DNA of 64,000 bases from Endozoicomonas sp965196975 (GCF_965196975.1 NZ_OZ239981.1:2170001-2234000); one strand, 5' to 3'; shown: positions 18,670-28,835, numbered from the stretch's first letter. The notes: generated from the letters alone by a model not told the origin. Numbers and translations are program-made.

Positions 18670-19235
18670 ATGCCATTTATTCGAAGAAACGCACGAAGCG
18701 ATCAGATGCCGGGTCAAAACCAGCCCCTCAGCCAGACAGTTAGACACGGTAAAAAAGGTGCAAGAACTATTTCAGAAGCCAGATCCAGTGGTAAAGACAT
18801 TCCGGCGGGCGGAAAACAACGGCAAATTGATACGGCTAATAACCGTAAAGTAGGACCAATGTCCGAAACACTGAAAAGTGCCCTGAATCGGTTAAAAGGC
18901 TGCCAGACCTTAAAATCAGCGATGAGGGTATATCACAGTCATAATCAACAGCTCAGTCGAGAAGAAGGTTTACTGTTTACTAAAGAGTGGCAGGATAAGG
19001 TACGTGAAGTTGCCTTTCCCTATTTTTTTGAGCTCCTTCAAATTAAGAAGGCAAACTCTCAAGGATTACAAATAGCTGCCACAAAAGGTGAACTGGAAGC
19101 GTTTCACAATGCCTTTTCATTACTCATTGATAAAGGCATTATGCACCCTGACAACAGTGAAATAGATGCAGCACTTCACTTGAAAAGAACTAAAGAAGCG
19201 CTTCAAAGTGTGCAGTTATCAACGATTAACAGTCA
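18670..19235 (+). pseudogene. Effector-like gene of unknown function, cut by ISKra4 copy 3
   Basis: 188 native residues, then the frame enters the IS and stops after a few foreign residues at 19254. The N-terminus is basic and polar ('FIRRNARSDQMPGQNQPLSQ') with no signal peptide; the C-terminal half is helical. I know no family for it. The disordered basic start with a helical body resembles other effector-like genes in the window. The IS flanks do not form a target duplication, so DNA at the 3' side has been lost. Confidence 0.5.
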
Positions 19236-20626
19236 GGGTGCTCTCTCAATTTGATAACTGACTCATAGGTTAGCTTCAACCTTTCCAGTCATGAACTCAG
19301 ACCAAAGTTGTTCCCAGCGCCCCTTACTCTGGATCAGTGCTCTTGTTGTCAAAAGCACTTCCGCTCCTGTTGCTTTCCACCTCATTCCAGAACCACATAA
19401 TCGTTGCTTTACCAGAGTCTTACAAGCCGCTTCAGTAACTCCTGAACCTATTGGCCAATGGCGTTTAAGCGCCTGATGATAATTCATTAACTGGTGATTG
19501 TTTGTAAAATAGCTCACAGCTTTGTAGCGCTTCTCTGTCAGTGCGATTGTCTTTTTCGGGAGCTCGGCTGATTCAATTTCCTGAAGGATTTTTTTGGCTG
19601 CTCCACGCTTGTTTTTCAAACTATGTAGCCTGTCTTCAAGCCACTGGTGTCGCTTCGCCTTACTGGTTGGAAACAGTGCTTCCGCTGCTCCAGCTAAATA
19701 TTCAGATGCATGATAAAAATCGAGTATCTGCCCAGAGGTATGTTGTTTCAAATAACTCCAGTTTTCTCTAGCCCCGTCAGCTACCCCGATGTATGTGGCA
19801 TTTGGGTAGAGTCGTTTTAGATCTGCAATCTCCTCGTCGAGCTTGCTCATAAAGCTTTGTTTACCATACTCTGGCGAACTGGCTGTATATATCGTGTGGA
19901 GCCTGTCTCCATCTGCAGAATATAGGCTCAATGTCCCACACATGGCTTCCCTCCAGCCTTCTTCACAAAGCAGCATGCAGGTTCCATCCAGACCAATGGC
20001 TATTGTTTCAACAGGCTCTTTTAGTGGAGGAAGGTGGTAGTGAGTGTCTTGCTGGTCTTCAATTAATGCACCTACTCTGTCCGATAAATGCTTGATATAA
20101 GAATTTGAAAGCGTCCTTTGATGGTTGGTCTCAAAATCTTCTTTTACCGCAGGCGCTGGCATCTGGCTGTATTTCCAGGCGATAGACTTGGCAAATTTGG
20201 GGGTAGCTGAACCAATAATACCGGCACGAAGATCAAGTGCTGCCAGAGTACTGCCACCTCTGACACCCTGATATACGGAGCGCTCCAAAGGTATACGACC
20301 GTATAAGGTTTCATAGTGCTTAAGAACCTTTCCTTTGTAGTTCCACTTCTGCTGATTAACGACGATAGGTTCTTTATTGGGTGATTCAAATAGCCCCAAT
20401 AACTCTTTTGTTCCAAGCTGCCCGGCTTCATTGAGTGCACGCTGTAAACTATCTTCAAGATTCAGCATGTTGCCTGAATCTATAGAAACTTCAATTTGCA
20501 AAACGATGCTTTTGGTAGAGCTGGAAATAACAGAAGCGGGCATGACAGTTAACTATTATGAGTGGTGTTCCCATAGTAGCTGTGAAAATAGAGCACTATT
20601 GTTTCAATCATTCAGAGAGAGCACCC
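19236..20626 (-). mobile_element. ISKra4-type insertion sequence, copy 3
   Basis: 1391 bp with complete ends, but the flanking octamers differ: AACAGTCA (19228-19235) on the left and GGAATTTA (20627-20634) on the right. A simple insertion would have left a duplication, so a deletion or a recombination between copies has occurred here. Truncated genes on both sides agree. Confidence 0.9.
19263..20543 (-). CDS. ISKra4-type transposase (copy 3)
   Basis: Encodes the same intact 426-aa DDE transposase as copy 1, on the opposite strand. Confidence 0.85.
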   Translation of the reverse strand: MPASVISSSTKSIVLQIEVSIDSGNMLNLEDSLQRALNEAGQLGTKELLGLFESPNKEPIVVNQQKWNYKGKVLKHYETLYGRIPLERSVYQGVRGGSTLAALDLRAGIIGSATPKFAKSIAWKYSQMPAPAVKEDFETNHQRTLSNSYIKHLSDRVGALIEDQQDTHYHLPPLKEPVETIAIGLDGTCMLLCEEGWREAMCGTLSLYSADGDRLHTIYTASSPEYGKQSFMSKLDEEIADLKRLYPNATYIGVADGARENWSYLKQHTSGQILDFYHASEYLAGAAEALFPTSKAKRHQWLEDRLHSLKNKRGAAKKILQEIESAELPKKTIALTEKRYKAVSYFTNNHQLMNYHQALKRHWPIGSGVTEAACKTLVKQRLCGSGMRWKATGAEVLLTTRALIQSKGRWEQLWSEFMTGKVEANL

Positions 20627-21697
20627 GGAATTTATACCTGTAGACTTGATACCTTTAAAGCATTAGACCATATGGAGCAGTACTGTATAGTTTGTGAGCT
20701 ATATAACACTCTCGCATCACAATGTATTCAATATGGTACTGATGAGATGGTTTCGCTAATCCAGCGGCTGGAAGAATCCAGTGATGACGCCGCCAGTTTT
20801 ATGCATATAAATACGGCTGAAAACAGCGGAACCAATGTTGATTATTACCTCATGACGAACAATTCAGAAGTTTTAGATATTTTGCATGAAAAAAGAAGCT
20901 ATGGGACTACTGATAAAGAAAGCATAATGCTTGATGTACTGGACTGTCCTGAAAATGTCTTTCTGGTTGAAATCCCAAAAGATAAACTTGTTCTCTACAC
21001 TGATGCTGATATTGGGAAAAAAATACCTCACCTTGAAGAGCAGACAAAGATGCAAGTGTGGCGTTCAGACCCATCCGTTCAAACCTATCAGGATGATTCA
21101 AGAGATCCGGACCTTGTTTTAATCGGGCTGACGGCACTCCGTGATGGCTTTAGTGAAAAAATCATTGGTTATGCAATACCTAATGATATTTATTGCGATG
21201 CCAACAAAGCAATATCTCAACAAATTATTAATTATTGCAACTCTCAGACAGATCACTACCTGGAAGTTAGTTGTCCAGACTCTGATGGAAGAGATGCGGT
21301 ATATTTATTTAATGGTGTTCCTTTTCATTCAACGTCCTCAAGAAATTACTGCACTATGCTTTGTGCATTTTTAGGAATACTTGGAGAACGCGACCTATAT
21401 AATTATAGGCTGGGACCAGTTCCAGACCATACTCACCTTGCAGAGCTGACACCAGACACTCATCAAAGCAGGCTGCCAATAATGACTCACTTCCAGAAAA
21501 AGGGTCACTATGAACACGTATTAATGACAACACTGGGAGAATACATAAAAGCTAGCCTGGAGTTTCAGCTCTCAAAAGGTGAAAGTGACCCTGATCGATT
21601 TGCCTACCCCGGCAAAGCAGAAAAACCAACGGAGGAAAAAATCAGGTCAGCTTTAACGGCCATTTCAGAGCTTCTACAAAGCAACGTACGCTCATAA
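20627..21697 (+). pseudogene. Unknown gene missing its 5' end at ISKra4 copy 3
   Basis: About 356 residues in frame with the IS edge; the first native Met is in 'DHMEQYC' (ATG at 20672). The frame itself begins inside the IS at 20558. The product is acidic, has no signal peptide or membrane helix, and I do not recognise a domain. Segments such as 'NVFLVEIPKDKLVLYTDADIGKKIP' and 'DLVLIGLTALRDGFSEKIIGYAIP' look like a globular alpha/beta protein. It may be an effector or a non-secreted accessory gene. It could still be translated from the IS-borne start or the internal ATG. Confidence 0.5.
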
Positions 21698-21875
21698 TTC
21701 ACATGCGCGGATTCAGTAACATGGATAAATGGTACGGAATGTACTGCCAATTCAGATAATTATTGGAATGGTTTTTATGCTCACCGTTGAACCTTTAGAG
21801 ATCCCTGAAGCACAGGGAATGGAAGGCATTGTTTTGCAGAAAAGCGGGTATTAAAGAAACCTCTTTAGAATAAAA

Positions 21876-23474
21876 GTAACTATTCAGCACCCAGCAAAGG
21901 CGTATTGTTGTAATTTCGAACCGCTTTAAGAAGCGCCTGAAATATGTTCAACCCCTGCTTTTTAGCAGATGATAAATAGCTTCGGATTCGGGTAAACATG
22001 GTACCTCCGTCTTCGCTTCTGAAGCAGCCTGAGATCTTCTGCTTAAGTTTGGCCATCCTGGCATCACGTTCACTGCCATTGTTATCGAAGGGAATTGAAA
22101 AGTCCGACATGAAGCGCAACGTTTCAACCTTAAACTCAATAAGCCTTTTGAACAGGTTGTAGGCCTTGGTATTCCTGACCTTCTTACGTCCAAGCACCTG
22201 TCGTTGTTTTTCCATATAAGCGGTTTCCTTCGTGAGAGCCCTTTGAAGGATTTGGTCGTATATCGTCTCAATGCGAAGCTGTATTGCACCAGGCATTTGA
22301 GTCAGACCGGCTGCTTTGTATTTCTTGCAGAAGTGCCAGGAGAGCGTAAGCAATTTCATCAGCCGCAGAGCCAGCTTATTCGCATCCCTATCGACAACTC
22401 CCTGAAGCTCTCTCAGATGATGGGCATTACAAAGCACATGCACTGCCGCATAGGCAAAGTAGGACTTCCAATGATCGTGAACCAGAATGCCTGCAAAAGT
22501 CAGCAGGATGCCCATTGCATCCATTGCTTCACAACCTCGCCTTTCTGAGAGGTAGTAAAGCGTCCATTGGTCATCTCGCATAATGTGTAACCACCACAGT
22601 GAACCGTCAACCCGCATGCCAGTTTCATCCGCTCCTGCAACCGGACTTTCTTGTAAAGCATCGCGGATACTCTGCTCAGTAGAGGCCAGGTTCTCATGGG
22701 TATAGGCAACAAAATTGGCAACAGAGCCTGCGCTGACACTCATGCAATAAATAGTATTGAAATACTCAGACACCCGGTGATATGGGATGAAGTGATACTG
22801 GTTTAAATGAACAGCCATTGCCTGAGTCACTTCTCCGTATTGAGCAGCGGCTTTCACTCCTTGGGGAAACTCAGCGGTGTTCCGTTTACCACAAGGACAT
22901 ACTTTAACGTCTGCCCAGTACGCGGTAACTTCAAATTCTCCGGGTCTACCTGGATCAAAAACCTGTCGCTCAATGTATTTGGTGGGTTTAATATCGATAA
23001 GCGAAGACTGGCAACAGCAACATTTTTCAACCTTCAGATGCCTGACATAATCGGGTAAGGCGACACGTCTCAAACAAGAGCCTTGATGACCTTTCTGGCC
23101 ACCTGGTTTATTGCCTGAAGATGGTCTAAGGCTTTTGGGGTTCGGTGTTTCCTGTGAGGAGCAGGGGGCTTCTTTGGAAGATGTATCACCTTTATCACTC
23201 CCTTTTTTACTGGGCTTTTGATAACCATCTGACGATGGTGGCTTACTACTGTTTTGACTGTTTTTATTAACCCTTTCTTCCAGTTCGCTGCAACGTTCCC
23301 GTAAAAGCGCATTCTCGGTCCGAAGCTCTTCATTCTCTTTAAGGAGAGCTTCGGTAAACGGAGTAGCTGGGAAGTCTGGTTCCATACTGGAGATTTGTTA
23401 GAAAAATTGAGTATAAGATGATGGTCGAAAAATCAGAAAATTCCAGATTTATATGAAGGGTGCTGAATAGTTAC
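21876..23474 (-). mobile_element. IS66-type insertion sequence, copy 1
   Basis: A 1599-bp element with GTAACTATTCAGCACCC inverted repeats; GTAA ends are typical of IS66. It is flanked by a perfect 8-bp duplication, GAATAAAA (21868-21875 and 23475-23482). Only the large transposase gene is present, without the tnpA and tnpB genes of classical IS66, which fits the ISBst12-like subgroup. Confidence 0.9.
21880..23385 (-). CDS. tnpC: IS66-family transposase TnpC (copy 1)
   Basis: A 501-aa protein. Residues 13-42 form a leucine-zipper-like helix; a Cys cluster at 122-125 with 'CPCGK' at 163-167 is the zinc-binding domain; D253 ('GADETGMRVDGS'), D304 ('VHDHWKSYF') and E439 ('DNNGSERDARMAK') are the expected catalytic residues. 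The C-terminal 'RSYLSSAKKQGLNIFQAL' is also characteristic. All key residues are present, so it should be functional. Confidence 0.9.
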   Translation of the reverse strand: MEPDFPATPFTEALLKENEELRTENALLRERCSELEERVNKNSQNSSKPPSSDGYQKPSKKGSDKGDTSSKEAPCSSQETPNPKSLRPSSGNKPGGQKGHQGSCLRRVALPDYVRHLKVEKCCCCQSSLIDIKPTKYIERQVFDPGRPGEFEVTAYWADVKVCPCGKRNTAEFPQGVKAAAQYGEVTQAMAVHLNQYHFIPYHRVSEYFNTIYCMSVSAGSVANFVAYTHENLASTEQSIRDALQESPVAGADETGMRVDGSLWWLHIMRDDQWTLYYLSERRGCEAMDAMGILLTFAGILVHDHWKSYFAYAAVHVLCNAHHLRELQGVVDRDANKLALRLMKLLTLSWHFCKKYKAAGLTQMPGAIQLRIETIYDQILQRALTKETAYMEKQRQVLGRKKVRNTKAYNLFKRLIEFKVETLRFMSDFSIPFDNNGSERDARMAKLKQKISGCFRSEDGGTMFTRIRSYLSSAKKQGLNIFQALLKAVRNYNNTPLLGAE

Positions 23475-23482
23475 GAATAAAA

Positions 23483-23702
23483 AAGCAGTCAGATCCATAC
23501 AGAATGCAAACGAGCAATGTATTAAAAATTTTAACATTCTCAACTCAATGGTTGGTTATGGATCAAGAAGATTAATGATTTCGGTAAAAGTTCAGAGGAG
23601 TATATCTACGGAGAACAGTATCAACTCTTCTGAAGCTTTACCGTAAAAATCACACACCATACCCGACTCTAAACACTATATTTTAATCGCAACATACGGA
23701 CA
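23483..23702. other. Intergenic remnant between IS66 copy 1 and ISKra4 copy 4
   Basis: A rightward frame of about 52 codons ends in TAA near 23646 ('LNSMVGYGSRRLMISVKVQR') and reads like the tail of a decayed protein, but it has no start and meets a stop before the IS66 insertion point. Nothing else is seen. Confidence 0.25.
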
Positions 23703-23710
23703 GTGAATTG

Positions 23711-25101
23711 GGGTGCTCTCTCAATTTGATAACTGACTCATAGGTTAGCTTCAACCTTTCCAGTCATGAACTCAGACCAAAGTTGTTCCCAGCGCCCCTT
23801 ACTCTGGATCAGTGCTCTTGTTGTCAAAAGCACTTCCGCTCCTGTTGCTTTCCACCTCATTCCAGAACCACATAATCGTTGCTTTACCAGAGTCTTACAA
23901 GCCGCTTCAGTAACTCCTGAACCTATTGGCCAATGGCGTTTAAGCGCCTGATGATAATTCATTAACTGGTGATTGTTTGTAAAATAGCTCACAGCTTTGT
24001 AGCGCTTCTCTGTCAGTGCGATTGTCTTTTTCGGGAGCTCGGCTGATTCAATTTCCTGAAGGATTTTTTTGGCTGCTCCACGCTTGTTTTTCAAACTATG
24101 TAGCCTGTCTTCAAGCCACTGGTGTCGCTTCGCCTTACTGGTTGGAAACAGTGCTTCCGCTGCTCCAGCTAAATATTCAGATGCATGATAAAAATCGAGT
24201 ATCTGCCCAGAGGTATGTTGTTTCAAATAACTCCAGTTTTCTCTAGCCCCGTCAGCTACCCCGATGTATGTGGCATTTGGGTAGAGTCGTTTTAGATCTG
24301 CAATCTCCTCGTCGAGCTTGCTCATAAAGCTTTGTTTACCATACTCTGGCGAACTGGCTGTATATATCGTGTGGAGCCTGTCTCCATCTGCAGAATATAG
24401 GCTCAATGTCCCACACATGGCTTCCCTCCAGCCTTCTTCACAAAGCAGCATGCAGGTTCCATCCAGACCAATGGCTATTGTTTCAACAGGCTCTTTTAGT
24501 GGAGGAAGGTGGTAGTGAGTGTCTTGCTGGTCTTCAATTAATGCACCTACTCTGTCCGATAAATGCTTGATATAAGAATTTGAAAGCGTCCTTTGATGGT
24601 TGGTCTCAAAATCTTCTTTTACCGCAGGCGCTGGCATCTGGCTGTATTTCCAGGCGATAGACTTGGCAAATTTGGGGGTAGCTGAACCAATAATACCGGC
24701 ACGAAGATCAAGTGCTGCCAGAGTACTGCCACCTCTGACACCCTGATATACGGAGCGCTCCAAAGGTATACGACCGTATAAGGTTTCATAGTGCTTAAGA
24801 ACCTTTCCTTTGTAGTTCCACTTCTGCTGATTAACGACGATAGGTTCTTTATTGGGTGATTCAAATAGCCCCAATAACTCTTTTGTTCCAAGCTGCCCGG
24901 CTTCATTGAGTGCACGCTGTAAACTATCTTCAAGATTCAGCATGTTGCCTGAATCTATAGAAACTTCAATTTGCAAAACGATGCTTTTGGTAGAGCTGGA
25001 AATAACAGAAGCGGGCATGACAGTTAACTATTATGAGTGGTGTTCCCATAGTAGCTGTGAAAATAGAGCACTATTGTTTCAATCATTCAGAGAGAGCACC
25101 C
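23711..25101 (-). mobile_element. ISKra4-type insertion sequence, copy 4
   Basis: 1391 bp with a perfect 8-bp duplication GTGAATTG (23703-23710 and 25102-25109). The last two bases of the target, TG, are the first bases of the neighbouring IS481-type element, so copy 4 landed exactly across that element's outer end. Confidence 0.9.
23738..25018 (-). CDS. ISKra4-type transposase (copy 4)
   Basis: Intact 426-aa transposase, the same protein as copy 1. Confidence 0.85.
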   Translation of the reverse strand: MPASVISSSTKSIVLQIEVSIDSGNMLNLEDSLQRALNEAGQLGTKELLGLFESPNKEPIVVNQQKWNYKGKVLKHYETLYGRIPLERSVYQGVRGGSTLAALDLRAGIIGSATPKFAKSIAWKYSQMPAPAVKEDFETNHQRTLSNSYIKHLSDRVGALIEDQQDTHYHLPPLKEPVETIAIGLDGTCMLLCEEGWREAMCGTLSLYSADGDRLHTIYTASSPEYGKQSFMSKLDEEIADLKRLYPNATYIGVADGARENWSYLKQHTSGQILDFYHASEYLAGAAEALFPTSKAKRHQWLEDRLHSLKNKRGAAKKILQEIESAELPKKTIALTEKRYKAVSYFTNNHQLMNYHQALKRHWPIGSGVTEAACKTLVKQRLCGSGMRWKATGAEVLLTTRALIQSKGRWEQLWSEFMTGKVEANL

Positions 25102-25107
25102 GTGAAT

Positions 25108-26304
25108 TGTAGAAGTTCAGACCTGACCTGACAGTTACCGATTTTCAAGAAGGTGTCTGTCAGGTTAAATTCAGGCTATGAACTTTTCCTTCCAGATCTC
25201 TTTCCCATCAATCAGTGTTTCTATCGGCGTTCTCCCGTTGCACTGCTTACCTTGATGGGTACGCTCAGTATTGTAGTGAATTAACCATTCGTCCAGATCT
25301 GACTGAATCATCTCAATACTCGTATACAGCGTCTTTCTCAATGCAGGTTGATAAAACTCCTGCAGAATCGTTTTATGGAAGCGTTCACAGATTCCATTCG
25401 TTTGTGGATGCCGGGTTTTCGTCTTCGTATGTTCAATGTCGTTCACCGCCAGGTAAAGTTGATAATCGTGTTGATCAGCACGACCACAATACTCTGTACC
25501 TCTGTCTGTCAGTATTCTGAGCACAGGTAGCTCTTGAGCTTCATAGAATGGCAACACGCGGTCATTGAGCAGGTCTGCAGCCGTAATTGGGGTCTTTGTC
25601 TTATAGAGTTTGGCCTGCGCTACCTTGGAGTAAGTATCAACATAAGTCTGCTGATAAACGCGGCCAACACCTTTAAAGGTTCCAACATAGAAAGTGTCCT
25701 GTGAACCAAGGTAGCCAGGGTGCGCTGTGTCAATCTCACCACTGGCCTCATCATCCAGCTTCTTGCGCTCAAGTGCCCTGACCTGGGACTCGGTGAGAAT
25801 GATTCCTTCTCGAGCCACTTTCTCTTCAAGGGCTTTGAGGCGCAGTTTGAAGCTTCCCAGATCATTTCTTAGCCAGATGCTTCTCACACCGCTGGGAGAG
25901 ACGAAGATACCTTGCTTGCGAAGTTCATTGGAAACACGGGCCTGCCCATGGGCAGGATCTTCTACCGCATACTCATTTCAACAGCGGGGTCTACTCGGTT
26001 TTTGAGGTTTGGAACTCTTCGGCTTTGATCAAGAAGTGCTTCGACCCCACCTTCATCAACAGCATCCCGGTAACGATAAAATGTATCTCTGGAGACACCC
26101 ATGGTTTTACAGGCTTTAGAGATGTTTCCGAGCTCATCTGCAAGGTTCAGTAGCCCGACCTTGTGCTTGATGATTTTCTGGTTGGTGTGAATCATAAGGG
26201 TCACCTTTAATGATTTAGATTTCAGTGAACTCACCTTCTTTCTAAATCGGTAACCCTTTTCTTTTGATGAGAAGAAAATGTCAGATTAAGTCTGAACTAC
26301 TCCA
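25108..26304 (-). mobile_element. IS481-type insertion sequence, copy A (inactive)
   Basis: A 1197-bp element. One end reads TGTAGAAGTTCAGACC and the other, read inward from 26304, TGGAGTAGTTCAGACT, giving a diverged terminal repeat of about 26 bp. Removing ISKra4 copy 4 shows a 7-bp target duplication AGTGAAT (left copy 23702-23708, right copy 26305-26311). It carries a 10-bp internal deletion relative to copy B. Confidence 0.85.
25171..26234 (-). pseudogene. IS481-type transposase with a 10-bp deletion
   Basis: Compared with copy B, the 10 bases AAGCGGTTCT are missing near 25976, so the frame shifts after 'RVDPAVE' in the region between the helix-turn-helix domain and the integrase core. 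The N-terminal piece ends early (about 25962) and the catalytic core remains open only from about 25887 leftward. The protein cannot be made as one chain, so this copy would depend on copy B's transposase to move. Confidence 0.85.
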
Positions 26305-27181
26305 AGTGAATACTTGGTTGAGTATTTTCGAAAAACCATGCATTCTTTTCCAGACTCTCTTTATTATCAGCATTAAAAACAGCAGCACCATTATCATCGC
26401 ACAGTTTGAAGGAATCTATGTCTCTATAATGAAGCTTATCTCTTTTAACGTGAACAAAACTATTACTCTCATTACATTCCGTTTTACACACACGATCATC
26501 CAGCTTTTTTTCAAATATTTTTCTCATTGAGTCCATCGGTGTGGTAACAATAAACCGATTACCATGAACATGATTCATCACCTTCGCTGCAAACCCATGA
26601 ATATCCAGCGATATGCCAGAATGCATTTTCTGCTTACTCTCTACAAATTCGACACCTCTTGCTATCCCCATATGCAATTGAAACTTTGCATCTGGGTTGG
26701 TTAACACAGCCATTGCCATTTCAACGGATTTAACATTTTCCGGGTTATGCTCATAGGGTTTAGATACGGCACCATGAACAGCGTATGCAACCCAACACTC
26801 GGTCCCATCTTTATCGGCATAGTTCAGGCAATGATCAAAACGCTGCAGGGGATCACGTGTTGATTTCACCATAGTAAAAGGATAATCAGGCTCAGCCCGT
26901 CTGGCAGCACTCATGCCTACAGTTTTGATGTAATTATTGACCTCCTGGAGTTTTGAGCATTGCCTTGAATGATAGGCTTTCCACTCACCGACACGACTGC
27001 CTGATACTCTTTCCATAACATAACAAAGGTCATCATCCAGCTGATAGACATAAAGGTCATCACTCAGCTTCGCCACTTTCTTATTAAAGGCTTTATCCTC
27101 AGCGTTTCCATCTTGAGGTGTCTGAGTACCCTGAACCAACTCAACCACATCCAACTTTGAATATCTACTAATGTCCAACAT
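26297..27181 (-). CDS. Unknown cytosolic-type protein, 3' end altered by IS481 copy A
   Basis: 294 aa. I place the start at the ATG at 27181 because it is preceded by a very strong ribosome-binding site (AAGGAGGT); an upstream in-frame start at 27292 lacks one. The stop TAG and the last two or three residues come from the IS481 terminal repeat, so the original C-terminus is lost by an unknown amount. The protein has no signal peptide or membrane helix and no domain I recognise; it contains patches such as 'DDLYVYQLDDDLCYVMERVSGSRVGEWKAYHSRQC' split by loops. It may be an effector or an accessory enzyme. Confidence 0.5.
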   Translation of the reverse strand: MLDISRYSKLDVVELVQGTQTPQDGNAEDKAFNKKVAKLSDDLYVYQLDDDLCYVMERVSGSRVGEWKAYHSRQCSKLQEVNNYIKTVGMSAARRAEPDYPFTMVKSTRDPLQRFDHCLNYADKDGTECWVAYAVHGAVSKPYEHNPENVKSVEMAMAVLTNPDAKFQLHMGIARGVEFVESKQKMHSGISLDIHGFAAKVMNHVHGNRFIVTTPMDSMRKIFEKKLDDRVCKTECNESNSFVHVKRDKLHYRDIDSFKLCDDNGAAVFNADNKESLEKNAWFFENTQPSIHLE

Positions 27182-27455
27182 GCCCCTACCTCCTTGTAAG
27201 TAATTCAATAACTTAACTATTTTGGTAACTGGGAAAATAAGACATTGGTATAGAACGCAATGAGTCCTTTTTTTGATGATTCTATTGATCAATGACGGGA
27301 ATATTCGGGGAGTGAAATCGTACCATCTCCATGGGCATCAGGCAGGGCAGATAATGGAGAAGGAAGGTTCACCTCCTTATACAAAGCAATGACCCTAGAA
27401 ATATCAATCAGTTATATTCATTAAAAATACGAAAAAGGGTCCGTTCGGGGCAATA

Positions 27456-27640
27456 TTGGAAAATGACTCTATTTCTATTTTTATGTACCCTGATTCATTT
27501 AAGCTTGAAACCAATCGTCATGAAATCGCAGAACTGAGCCAGTACACTACTGAGGTGATCCGCGAGCGCAATAACTCGGAAATTGAAGAGCGGGTGGTCA
27601 CACTGGAAATAGCGACCGTGGATGCACCGCTTCTAGAAAA
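27456..27640 (+). pseudogene. Decayed copy of the filamentous-prophage gene at 43500
   Basis: The stretch 'FKLETNRHEIAELSQYTTEV' and 'IRERNNSEIEERVVTLEI' matches 'NQLETKRHEISELSQYTTKV' and onward in the prophage gene at 43500-43727 at most positions. The start region and the 3' end differ, and the frame drifts into unrelated sequence up to 27767. It is one of several fossils of the same prophage lineage. Confidence 0.65.
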
Positions 27641-27717
27641 CCGCACAAAGACTCAGTTTTTCACCGATTTCAGTACGTTACTGCGCCTTTGTACGCCATC
27701 AGTCGCTCTTATGGCAG

Positions 27718-27975
27718 CTAGCGCTGCATCATTTGTGATCGAACGGATCGGGCCCCCAGATCCGTGATCCGATAGGGTGCGCCCTTTTTAGAACTGATCA
27801 GCTTTTTGCTTTTAAGACGTTTAAAAACATCAGCCGTGAAACTGGACAAGACATGACCATCCCTTGTGTAGCAGATAATGTCATGGATTTTTCCGCTTTC
27901 ATCACGGAAGCAGCGGATTTCACCACCCAGTGCGAGCACATGCAGAACCCGCTGATCGTGTTTTGATATATTCAA
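27718..27975 (-). CDS. yjhX: YjhX-like toxin (UPF0386)
   Basis: 85 aa. 'MNISKHDQRVLHVLALGGEI' at the start, then 'RDGHVLSSFTADVFKRLKSKKLI' and 'GAPYRITDLGARSVRSQM', follow the YjhX family closely in sequence and length. The fold is a small winged-helix-like domain. E. coli YjhX has been reported as a topoisomerase-inhibiting toxin paired with YjhQ, an acetyltransferase. A GNAT acetyltransferase gene lies 350 bp away on the same strand, but the two are not adjacent, so pairing is only a possibility. The 3' end overlaps the prophage fossil region. Confidence 0.8.
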   Translation of the reverse strand: MNISKHDQRVLHVLALGGEIRCFRDESGKIHDIICYTRDGHVLSSFTADVFKRLKSKKLISSKKGAPYRITDLGARSVRSQMMQR

Positions 27976-28327
27976 TGGAGCAGTCCCAGGGCCTGTTGAC
28001 GCTTTTCTTAGCCCGACTGTGCGCCTCGCTGAGTTCGCAACGAAACATCAACAGGTCCAAACCATAAATGTTAATGACTGATGACACGGCCCTTTATGAA
28101 ATGAAAGGCAGGCCGTCATCGTTTTGAAGTAACTGGTTCTCTGTCCGCTTCGGACTATGAACCTGTGATTGGCTGGGACTCTGTCAAAAACGCTCCATTA
28201 ATTTCGATGAAAAACCGCATCATGTAATTGAATACAGCCTGGTATCATTCATCAAAGAATTAACCGCTGCACTGGATTCAGTGATCTACCCTGTCTGTCG
28301 CAGAGGGGGCGAAAAACGCCCCGAGTG
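27976..28327. other. Intergenic stretch with inverted repeats
   Basis: No gene is seen. CCTGTTGA (27992-27999) and TCAACAGG (28048-28055) form an inverted repeat 64 bp across, and ACGGCC/GGCCGT lies further right (about 28084-28117). The first could be a tiny mobile-element remnant or a transcript hairpin; neither is followed by a clear T tract. Confidence 0.3.
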
Positions 28328-28834
28328 TCACACCTGTTCGTTCGGATGTGACCACATCCGTGGCTCGGCGAACGGACCTGAGATGCTTGAGGTGGACTCT
28401 CCCACTCCATCCAGAACACCTGAAGTAAGCTCACGGGCGAACCAGCAGTCCAGAGGAGCCTGGGTTTCCACCGGTGGCAGCACCTTGTGAGCAGTGTTAT
28501 ACCGTTTCCCGTAATGCATGGGGTCACCCATCACAAAGATCACGTCGGCATCCAGTTGCTTTTCAGCCTCATCCATCAGTCGAGTAGCGTATCGCTTACC
28601 CTGGTACTCAGGCAGTACGGCCAATGGTGCCAGCACATAACAGTTGAGGTGTGGTGCTGCATCAATGGTGATGGGCGTGTAGCAGGCGTGTGCGACGCCC
28701 TCATGGACGATAGAGAAACTGCCGTCGGCAATCAGGTCGTCTGCAAACTGCGCATAGAGTCTGGCGTGACGCTCATCATAAAGACCCCCTGCCGCAGCGA
28801 AGGCTTCGTATTGGATGTCGTATGGTGTTTTCAT
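28328..28834 (-). CDS. GNAT-family N-acetyltransferase
   Basis: 168 aa from the ATG at 28834. The acetyl-CoA-binding core is visible as 'VLAPLAVLPEYQGKRYATRLMDEAEKQLD', the Q/R-x-x-G-x-A/G loop of the GNAT fold, followed by a 'VIFVMGDPMHYGKRY' strand that matches YhbS-like members. The C-terminal 30 residues are atypical. The start codon lies one base after the TGA of the upstream TetR gene (TGAAATG), so the two are translationally coupled and the TetR protein probably regulates it. Substrate unknown. Confidence 0.75.
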   Translation of the reverse strand: MKTPYDIQYEAFAAAGGLYDERHARLYAQFADDLIADGSFSIVHEGVAHACYTPITIDAAPHLNCYVLAPLAVLPEYQGKRYATRLMDEAEKQLDADVIFVMGDPMHYGKRYNTAHKVLPPVETQAPLDCWFARELTSGVLDGVGESTSSISGPFAEPRMWSHPNEQV

Positions 28835-28835
28835 T

